The position numbers and the translations under genes are program-made. A stretch of DNA of 12,914 nt from JAJVID01 sp035275805. Lineage in GTDB: Bacteria; Acidobacteriota; Blastocatellia; RBC074. Positions 7,708-12,914 of the stretch are shown here, piece by piece; the stretch's first letter is position 1, and each line of letters opens with the position of its first letter. The DNA is taken from NCBI GenBank assembly GCA_035275805.1, contig DATEMG010000489.1, positions 1 through 12,914 on the forward strand, read 5' to 3'. A model generated the notes under the pieces. It made no database searches. It had not been told where the DNA came from and worked only from the letters and a program-made list of their open reading frames with translations.

Positions 7708-7778
7708 GGGAGTGGGGAGTGGGGAGTGGGGAATGGGAAATAGTTTCCTTGTTCCCCATTCCCGATTCCCCACTCCCG
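7708..7778. repeat. Heptanucleotide tandem repeat closing into a hairpin
   Basis: GGGAGTG is repeated three times from 7708 (7708-7728), followed by a variant GGGAATG. The distal arm TCCCCACTCCCG (7767-7778) is complementary to 7707-7718, and CCCATTCCC in the middle can pair with GGGAATGGG. The array therefore folds into a hairpin between the peroxidase stop and the metallophosphoesterase Shine-Dalgarno. It resembles the short tandemly repeated heptamers described in cyanobacteria. A second, differently sequenced array of the same design lies at 9801-9868. Confidence 0.85.
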
Positions 7779-7800
7779 ATGTCCTTCCGAGGAGAAAATC

Positions 7801-8958
7801 ATGCTTCCGCTCAAATGGGAAAAACGCCGACAGGAATACCTGCGCGAACGCGAGGAGTGGTTCAACGAATTGATGGAAGCTGGCCGCACAATGGCGGGCC
7901 GCCGCAAGTTCTTGAAGATGGCCGCGTCAGCGGCCGCCGCCGCGGCTGCGGGCGCTTTTGCGCCGCAGTCGTTCCAACTGGTCGATGTGGTCGACGCCGC
8001 CGGGCCTACGCCCGGACCGGCCGCGTCCGCCGCGCAACCTTTCACCTTCGCATACATCTCTGATTCGCACCTTTACGAAAAGACTCTCAATGAACGCTTC
8101 GTGCGCCATCTCGAACGCGCCGTCGCCGACATCAACGCGCTCGACCCGCAGCCGGATTTCGCGCTTTACGGCGGCGACCTGGCGCAGCTCGGCCAGCCGG
8201 GCGAATTGAAACTCGGCGCTGAAATCCTCAAACAGGTCAAAGCCCCGTTGAAAATGATGGTCGGCGAACACGACTGGTTCCTCGACATGGGCGACCTGTG
8301 GAAAGAGTTGTTCGGCGCGCCGCAGTATTCGTTCGACCACAAGGGCGTCCATTTCATCACGCTGATGAGCGTCAACGAAAAAGACTTCTGGACGAAGGCC
8401 GGACTCACGCCTATGCAGCGTATGCAGATAGTCGCAGGGCTGGACGACGGCCGCCAAAGCCGATTCGAGGTAGGCGAAGAGGGGCGCGAATGGCTCAAGC
8501 GCGACCTGGCGAAAGTGACGAAAACCACGCCGGTCGTCGTCTTCTCGCATTCGCCGCTCTACAAATACTATCGCGATTGGAATTTCTGGACCGACGATGC
8601 AGAGCTTGTGCAGGCTCTGCTGCGACCGTTCAATTCCGTCACGGTCGTTCATGGCCATACGCATCAGGTGCTTTCGAACCGCATTGGCCCCATACATTTC
8701 CACGGCATGCTCTCGACCGCGTGGCCCTGGCCCTATGCGCCGTCGGGGCTGCCGAAACTGACCGTGCCGATGAACCGATCCGACCCGTTCAATCAGACCG
8801 ACGGGATGGGCGACGGGACAATCAACGTCAACCAATCGGGTTATGCCGACAAGGAATACAACTTGTGGAACCGCAACCCGATGACCGTTTCTGAAAAATA
8901 TCTGTCGTCGAACGGCGCGCTGGACCGCCCTGCGAAAACGACCTTACCGACGTATTGA
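7801..8958 (+). CDS. Tat-exported calcineurin-like metallophosphoesterase
   Basis: A predicted periplasmic di-metal phosphoesterase of unknown substrate, 385 aa. A twin-arginine signal, RRKFLK at 34-39, is followed by an alanine-rich hydrophobic stretch (41-54). The basic and acidic 33-residue leader before the twin arginines is unusually long. Metallophosphoesterase motifs appear in order: D88-S-H90, G125-D126, G155-E156-H157-D158, H250 (FSHSP) and G285-H286-T287-H288. The third motif is normally GNH[DE]; here Glu156 replaces the metal-bridging Asn, so the metal centre or chemistry may differ. GAGGAG (7789-7794) precedes the ATG. It sits between a cytochrome c peroxidase and a cytochrome c, so a role tied to periplasmic electron transfer is inferred, but the reaction cannot be read from the sequence. 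Confidence 0.87.
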   Translation: MLPLKWEKRRQEYLREREEWFNELMEAGRTMAGRRKFLKMAASAAAAAAAGAFAPQSFQLVDVVDAAGPTPGPAASAAQPFTFAYISDSHLYEKTLNERFVRHLERAVADINALDPQPDFALYGGDLAQLGQPGELKLGAEILKQVKAPLKMMVGEHDWFLDMGDLWKELFGAPQYSFDHKGVHFITLMSVNEKDFWTKAGLTPMQRMQIVAGLDDGRQSRFEVGEEGREWLKRDLAKVTKTTPVVVFSHSPLYKYYRDWNFWTDDAELVQALLRPFNSVTVVHGHTHQVLSNRIGPIHFHGMLSTAWPWPYAPSGLPKLTVPMNRSDPFNQTDGMGDGTINVNQSGYADKEYNLWNRNPMTVSEKYLSSNGALDRPAKTTLPTY

Positions 8959-8961
8959 GCG

Positions 8962-9024
8962 GTTCGTAGTACCGCCTTCAGGCGGAAAGACCCGGAACCT
9001 CCACCTGAAGGCGGCGCTACGAAC
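8962..9024. repeat. REP-like palindrome between metallophosphoesterase and cytochrome c genes
   Basis: GTTCGTAG (8962-8969) and CCGCCTTCAGG (8972-8982) are mirrored by CCTGAAGGCGG (9004-9014) and CTACGAAC (9017-9024), giving a long stem with a small internal bulge. The left arm also contains a nested hairpin, CCGCC-TTCA-GGCGG. It ends 14 bases before the AGGAG of the cytochrome gene. This is the kind of extragenic palindrome that is scattered through a genome. Confidence 0.85.
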
Positions 9025-9049
9025 GACTCCAAACGATAGGAGATAAGAA

Positions 9050-9793
9050 ATGAGACGAACACAGTGGATGAAAATCATTGCTATAGCGGTTCTGTTTTCG
9101 GCGGGCGCGATCTTTTTTCAAGGCGCGAACGCGCAGCAACAAGAGCCGAAACACCCTTCCGTCCCGGCCGACGGCAAGGAGATGGTCGTGCAGCTCTGCG
9201 ACGGCGAGACCTCCACGAAGGTCAAGGGCGTGCGCCCCGACGAGCGACTGACGCCCGAACAGGCGCAGTCCGTGTCGAATGAGTTAATGCGAATGTGGAT
9301 GGACAAGGTAGACCCGGCGAAGGCCGCGGCCTGGATGAAAGAACAGTCGGCGGCCCAATCGCCGCAATCCCAAACCCAGGCGCCCGCCAGGAAACCGTCA
9401 GGCTCGAAGTCCGAGGCTGCGGCGAAGACCGCCGGGAGCGCCGAACAAGCGAATGATTTCACCGGCCGCGATTTTTCGATCTGGAAGCGCGAACTGGAAC
9501 GGGAGATCAAGTACGGTGATGAAATCTTCCACAGCGACAAGCTGATCGGCAGCGCGAACGGCATCGCCTGCGCGATGTGTCACCCGAACGCGGCCAACAC
9601 TCACCCTGAAACTTATCCGAAGTTTCAGGTCCAATTGCGGCGCGTGGCGCTGCTGCGCGACATGATCAACTGGTGCATCGAACAACCGGCGCGCGGCAAG
9701 AGGCTCGAACCGGACGATCCGAAGATGCGCGCGCTGGAAGCGTATATAATGTCTCAGCGCAAGGGCGCGCCGATGGAATTCGGCAAACATTGA
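9050..9793 (+). CDS. Exported mono-heme cytochrome c
   Basis: A periplasmic electron carrier or redox subunit, 247 aa. A signal peptide spans about 1-28 (MKIIAIAVLF core, ending GANAQQ). Residues about 98-135 form a Gln/Ser/Ala/Lys-rich linker. One heme motif, C174-A-M-C177-H178, is followed by HPETYPKFQ and by LLRDMINWCIEQPARG. The second part resembles the C-terminal region of SoxA/TsdA-type cytochromes, where a Met or Cys supplies the other heme ligand; Met205 and Cys209 are candidates. AGGAG at 9038-9042 supports ATG 9050; Met7 is an alternative start. Its neighbours suggest it could donate electrons to the peroxidase or link to the cytoplasmic Fe-S protein through an unseen membrane component. 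The precise partner is not evident. Confidence 0.85.
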   Translation: MRRTQWMKIIAIAVLFSAGAIFFQGANAQQQEPKHPSVPADGKEMVVQLCDGETSTKVKGVRPDERLTPEQAQSVSNELMRMWMDKVDPAKAAAWMKEQSAAQSPQSQTQAPARKPSGSKSEAAAKTAGSAEQANDFTGRDFSIWKRELEREIKYGDEIFHSDKLIGSANGIACAMCHPNAANTHPETYPKFQVQLRRVALLRDMINWCIEQPARGKRLEPDDPKMRALEAYIMSQRKGAPMEFGKH

Positions 9794-9800
9794 AAATCCA

Positions 9801-9868
9801 TAGTGGATAGTGGATAGTGGATAGTGGATAGTGTGCGCCCCGCCCGGCGCACACTATTCGCTATCCAT
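9801..9868. repeat. TAGTGGA heptamer array forming a long hairpin before the Fe-S protein gene
   Basis: TAGTGGA begins at 9801, 9808, 9815 and 9822, with a partial fifth copy at 9829. In RNA, 9817-9839 can pair with 9846-9868 around the loop CCGCCC, an uninterrupted stem of about 23 pairs including a few G-U pairs. The stem ends four bases before the ATG of the next gene, which has no visible Shine-Dalgarno. It belongs to the same design class as the array at 7708-7778. Confidence 0.88.
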
Positions 9869-9872
9869 CTTT

Positions 9873-11198
9873 ATGCTTGAACAAGGCGACCTTTCATCAG
9901 TAGCAGTCGAATGGGATAAGCCGGAATATTGGGACGAACAATCGCTCGACAAAGAGCTGCGGCGTCAATACGACGTCTGCAATTCCTGCCGGCTTTGTTT
10001 CAACCTCTGTCCCGGGTTCCCGAAACTTTTCGAGAGTTTTGATAACGACGAAGTCTCCGCCGACCCGGACAAACTGACGAAGGACCAGGTGTGGGAATTC
10101 GTCGACCTCTGCTACAACTGCAAACTCTGCTTCATCAAGTGCCCTTATACCCCGCCGCATAAATTCCTGATCGACATCCCGAAACTGGTCATGCGCGCGC
10201 GCGCCGTCGAGGCGGAGCGCCACGGCGTCGAGTTGCGCGACCTGATGTTGAGCAGCCCTGACGAAATCGGCCCCGTCGCGAGCAGGCTCGCGACGCTCGT
10301 CAATTTCGCCAACGTGAATCGAGCCAACCGCCTGTTGATGGAGAAGACCGTCGGCGTCCACCGCGACAAGATCCTCCCGACCTTCCATGCCGAGACTTTC
10401 GAGAGGTGGTTCAAGAAGAATGTCGGACAAGCTACATTCACTGCGCAGGGAGCGGGCGAACTTAAGGTCGCGCTCTTCCACACCTGCGTCGTCAATTATA
10501 ACGAGCCGCAAGTCGGCAAGGCAGCCGTCCGCGCGCTTCAGAAAAACGGCGTCGAGGTCTGCGACCCGCCGGGGCAGCGCTGCTGCGGGATGCCTTATCT
10601 GGACGCCGGGCGCGTCGAACAGGCGCTCGGACATTTTCGGGACAACGTGAAATTGCTCCTGCCTTACGTCAGGCAGGGATACGACGTCGTCGTACCCGAA
10701 CCGAGCTGCGGAATGATGCTCAAGAAAGAGTACGTCGATTACCTGCAGGGCGAGGAGCGCGAGGAGGCGATGGAAGTCTCGAAGCGGGTTTACGACATGT
10801 CGGAGTACATGATCAAGATCAATAACGAGGGCCGGCTGAACAAGGATTTTAAAGTCGACGTCGGCAGGGTCGCGTACCATCAGCCCTGCCATTTGAAATA
10901 TCAGGCCATCGGGGCAAAATCCGTCGAACTGCTCCGGCTCGCCGGGGCGCAGGTCGTCTTCATCGACAAAGGCTGTTCGGGCCACGACGGGACGTGGGCG
11001 ATGAAGAAGGAGTATTTCAACCTGGCGCAGAGGGTGGCGCGCGGGTTGCATCGCGGCGTGAATGAGTCGGGGGCCGACATCGTAGCCACCGATTGCGCTC
11101 TCGCCGGGTTGCAAATCCGGCAGGGCACGGCGCGCGTGACCTTGCACCCGGTTGAAGTCCTGGCGAAGGCTTATGGGATCGAAGAAGAAGAGAAATGA
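9873..11198 (+). CDS. GlpC/HdrD-like Fe-S oxidoreductase
   Basis: A cytoplasmic or membrane-associated electron-transfer protein, 441 aa, related to GlpC, GlcF and HdrD. Two [4Fe-4S] ferredoxin motifs lie at the N-terminus: C36xxC39xxC42xxxC46-P and C80xxC83xxC86xxxC90-P. Two cysteine-rich CCG-type domains follow. The first is intact, with C205, CCG at 237-239 and Cys279 (PSCG). In the second, C339 (QPCH), G367-C368-S369-G370 replaces CCG, and C408 ends the set. No membrane helix is visible. The reading frame extends to a GTG at 9831, but that lies inside the hairpin repeat, so ATG 9873 is chosen; it lacks a Shine-Dalgarno. The gene overlaps the following DUF3501 gene by ATGA, indicating coupled translation. 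The donor and acceptor cannot be read from the sequence; rubrerythrin or the cytochromes are plausible partners. Confidence 0.88.
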   Translation: MLEQGDLSSVAVEWDKPEYWDEQSLDKELRRQYDVCNSCRLCFNLCPGFPKLFESFDNDEVSADPDKLTKDQVWEFVDLCYNCKLCFIKCPYTPPHKFLIDIPKLVMRARAVEAERHGVELRDLMLSSPDEIGPVASRLATLVNFANVNRANRLLMEKTVGVHRDKILPTFHAETFERWFKKNVGQATFTAQGAGELKVALFHTCVVNYNEPQVGKAAVRALQKNGVEVCDPPGQRCCGMPYLDAGRVEQALGHFRDNVKLLLPYVRQGYDVVVPEPSCGMMLKKEYVDYLQGEEREEAMEVSKRVYDMSEYMIKINNEGRLNKDFKVDVGRVAYHQPCHLKYQAIGAKSVELLRLAGAQVVFIDKGCSGHDGTWAMKKEYFNLAQRVARGLHRGVNESGADIVATDCALAGLQIRQGTARVTLHPVEVLAKAYGIEEEEK

Positions 11199-11776
11199 AC
11201 AAAGTGGCGCTTTCAGAAATCCTCGACATTGCGCAATATGAAAAGGCGCGCGACGAGTTTCGCCGCCGCATCATAGGGATGAAAAAAAATCGCCGCCTGC
11301 CGGTTGGGCCGATGGTGACATTCGTCTTCGAGAACCACGACACCATATTGTTTCAGATTCAGGAGATGATGCGAGCCGAACGCATAGTCGACGACGACGC
11401 GATTCGGCGCGAGGTCGACACGTACAACCAGTTGCTGCCGGATGAGAACGAACTGGCGGCGACGATGTTGATCGAGTTTCCCGACGCGGCCCGAATCCGC
11501 GATGAGATCACGAAGTTTCACGGCGTGAACACGGGCGAGGCGACCTACGTCCGTGTCGGCGATGAGCGGTTGCCAGGCGTTTTTGACGCCAGACAGAGCG
11601 ACGACCACCGCATCAGCGCGGTACAATACGTGCGGTTCCGTTTCAGTGACGCGCAGCGCGAGGCCTTCGTAACAGGCGCGAACCCAGCGCGGCTGGTGAT
11701 CGATCATCCCAATTACCGTCACGAAGCATTGACCTCGGGCGCGGTCCGTGAAGAATTGGCCAAAGATTTTCTCTGA
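11195..11776 (+). CDS. DUF3501 family protein
   Basis: A 193-aa protein of a family without assigned function. Recognised from the N-terminal block ILDIAQYEKARDEFRRRII followed by PVGPMVTFVFEN and the strongly conserved-looking DTILFQIQEMMRAERI. It is highly charged, has no cysteine, signal peptide or membrane segment, and should be cytoplasmic. Its ATG overlaps the stop of the Fe-S oxidoreductase gene (ATGA), so the two are translated together and probably act together. From memory, DUF3501 genes are commonly found beside such Fe-S proteins and short rubrerythrins, both present in this window. A role in peroxide or Fe-S metabolism follows by association only. Confidence 0.85.
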   Translation: MNKVALSEILDIAQYEKARDEFRRRIIGMKKNRRLPVGPMVTFVFENHDTILFQIQEMMRAERIVDDDAIRREVDTYNQLLPDENELAATMLIEFPDAARIRDEITKFHGVNTGEATYVRVGDERLPGVFDARQSDDHRISAVQYVRFRFSDAQREAFVTGANPARLVIDHPNYRHEALTSGAVREELAKDFL

Positions 11777-11780
11777 TGAG

Positions 11781-11803
11781 ACCCATATGTCTTATAGGTC
11801 CCA
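11781..11803. repeat. Short CCTATAAG-type repeat between DUF3501 and ygfZ
   Basis: The stretch contains ACCCATATGTCTTATAGG followed by TCCCA. Its reverse strand reads GGGACCTATAAGACATATGG, similar to the GGGACTTATAGGAC arm at 5740-5753. It appears to be a degraded member of the same dispersed intergenic family. An in-frame ATG at 11787 lies inside it. Confidence 0.55.
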
Positions 11804-11831
11804 CAGAAATAATGAGCGAAAGGTGAAAGAA

Positions 11832-12857
11832 GTGAGCGAAACTTTGCCGAAAGATTACGGCGATCTTCGAGGCGAGTACGACGCGATTCGCGGCGGCGTC
11901 GCCGTGATTGATCTCTCCGACGCCGGGAAATTGCAGCTCAGCGGCAAAAACTCGATTCAATTCCTGAATGGCCTGATCAGCAACGATGTCAAATCGCTGC
12001 GGGCGGGCGAAGGAGTGTTGGCGGCTTTCCCCACGCTTCAAGGAAAACTGCTCGCGCTCTGCCGGGTTTATAACCTCGGCGATTACCTGCTGATGGAACT
12101 GGAAGCGATCAACCGCGAGAAGATTTTCAAGAACCTGAGCCGGTTCGTCCCCGCCGGAGAATTTTTCGTCACCGACGTCAGCGATCATTTCGCGCTGTTC
12201 TCACTGCAAGGGCCGCGGACGCCGGAATTGATCGAGGCATTGACCGGCGAGCCGATCGACGAGAGGCAATACAAGATCGCAGAACGTCAAATCGATGGGG
12301 CGCGAGTCTTCGCCGCGTCTCACAGCCGATGCGGCGAAATTGGGTTCGACCTCTTTGTCCCGGTCGAATTAGCTCAGAAGACGATCGAGACAGTTCTAGA
12401 GCGCGGCGTCATATTCGGCGCGCGCCGGGCGGGCTTGGGGGCGTTCGAAATCGCGCGCATCGAAGCCGGAGTCCCTCGCGAGGGCGCCGACGCAGGCGAA
12501 GATTACATCATTCTCGAATCCGAGTTGGAGGCCGCGGTCAGTTACACGAAAGGGTGCTACCTGGGTCAGGAAATCATCGCGCGAATCCATTGGCGCGGCG
12601 AGCCGGCGAAGCGCTTGCGCGGGTTGCTGATTGACGCCAACCAACCGGCCCAGCCCGGCGCGGATCTGTTCGACGACGACGGCAAGAAAGTCGGCCAGAT
12701 TACCAGCGTCGCGCGCAGCTTCGCGCTGGATAGCTTCATCGCGCTCGGCTATGTGCATCGTTATCACCTGACGCCCGGAACCGAATTCACGTTGAAACAG
12801 GGCGAGGCGGAACTCGGGCGCGCGGAATTGGTCGAATTGCCGTTCATCAAAAAATGA
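11832..12857 (+). CDS. ygfZ: YgfZ/GcvT-like folate-binding Fe-S repair protein
   Basis: A cytoplasmic member of the YgfZ (COG0354) branch of the aminomethyltransferase fold, which uses tetrahydrofolate to support assembly or repair of certain [4Fe-4S] enzymes. The family signature K240-G-C242-Y-L-G-Q-E247 is intact. The N-terminal part (KLQLSGKNSIQFLNGLISNDV) and the C-terminal barrel (LRGLLIDANQ onward) complete the normal architecture; 341 aa with the chosen start. In-frame starts exist at GTG 11748 (inside DUF3501), ATG 11787 (inside a repeat), GTG 11823 and GTG 11832. The last has AAAGG six to ten bases upstream and gives a natural N-terminus (SETLPKDYGDL), but ATG 11787 cannot be excluded. 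It lies 55 bases behind DUF3501 and may share its transcript. Its presence strengthens the Fe-S upkeep theme of the window. Confidence 0.9.
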   Translation: MSETLPKDYGDLRGEYDAIRGGVAVIDLSDAGKLQLSGKNSIQFLNGLISNDVKSLRAGEGVLAAFPTLQGKLLALCRVYNLGDYLLMELEAINREKIFKNLSRFVPAGEFFVTDVSDHFALFSLQGPRTPELIEALTGEPIDERQYKIAERQIDGARVFAASHSRCGEIGFDLFVPVELAQKTIETVLERGVIFGARRAGLGAFEIARIEAGVPREGADAGEDYIILESELEAAVSYTKGCYLGQEIIARIHWRGEPAKRLRGLLIDANQPAQPGADLFDDDGKKVGQITSVARSFALDSFIALGYVHRYHLTPGTEFTLKQGEAELGRAELVELPFIKK

Positions 12858-12914
12858 CGATCACAGCTAAATCGGACTACGCAAAATCTGGACGCCGGTT
12901 CAGTACCGCGCGCG

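Noticed and set aside
7708..7778. Possible CRISPR array
   Set aside because: The unit is only 7 bp, with no spacers between copies and no cas genes nearby.
6588..8057. 489-codon minus-strand frame across the peroxidase and metallophosphoesterase genes
   Set aside because: It spans two well-supported plus-strand genes and the tandem repeat between them; Arg/Ala/Val-rich with no recognisable domains.
9801..9833. Possible CRISPR or origin iterons
   Set aside because: Contiguous 7-bp units without spacers, no replication gene nearby, and the flank folds the array into a hairpin.
9897..11147. 416-codon minus-strand frame opposite the Fe-S oxidoreductase gene
   Set aside because: Mirror of a gene with clear ferredoxin motifs; composition typical of antisense frames in GC-rich coding DNA.
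12858..12914. Right-end remainder after ygfZ
   Set aside because: Only 57 bases with no hairpin, promoter or coding signal that I could support.

Overview
The window reads as a chromosomal stretch from a moderately GC-rich, Gram-negative-type bacterium. Periplasmic c-type cytochromes, a Tat-exported enzyme, an ErpA-like carrier and abundant short palindromic and heptanucleotide intergenic repeats all occur. The gene set and repeat style suggest an Acidobacteriota relative (Blastocatellia-like). That placement is inference from general impression, not a search. No rRNA, tRNA, CRISPR array, phage gene or transposase gene was seen.

Layout: katG (catalase-peroxidase) is on the minus strand at the left end. 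A divergent intergenic region follows, holding a roughly 195-bp element with inverted ends and internal repeats. All remaining genes are on the plus strand: a SufR-type Fe-S-sensing regulator, an Mrp/ApbC-type Fe-S carrier ATPase, an ErpA-type A-type carrier with its own promoter and a clear terminator, a Fur/PerR-family regulator with a 7-1-7 palindrome and a near-consensus promoter, a rubrerythrin without rubredoxin domain, a di-heme cytochrome c peroxidase, a Tat-exported metallophosphoesterase, a mono-heme cytochrome c, a GlpC/HdrD-like two-[4Fe-4S] protein, a DUF3501 protein, and a YgfZ/GcvT-like Fe-S repair protein.

How the genes fit together: nearly every gene concerns peroxide removal or Fe-S cluster upkeep. 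Three unrelated peroxide-removing enzymes (KatG, rubrerythrin, cytochrome c peroxidase) share the window with three Fe-S assembly or repair proteins (Mrp, ErpA, YgfZ) and two regulators that would sense Fe-S status (SufR-like) and iron or peroxide (PerR/Fur-like). The right half may be an electron-transfer module feeding or draining the peroxidase: cytochrome c peroxidase, metallophosphoesterase, cytochrome c, Fe-S oxidoreductase and DUF3501. The exact role of the metallophosphoesterase and DUF3501 is unknown.

Regulatory signals are unusually legible. Three near-consensus sigma70 promoters are visible. Those of the two regulator genes share the spacer motif TCCGGCGCC at the same distance from TTGACA. 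The SufR-like gene is probably leaderless. Intergenic gaps are filled with several families of palindromic or tandem repeats, one of which forms a long hairpin ending four bases before the start codon of the Fe-S protein.
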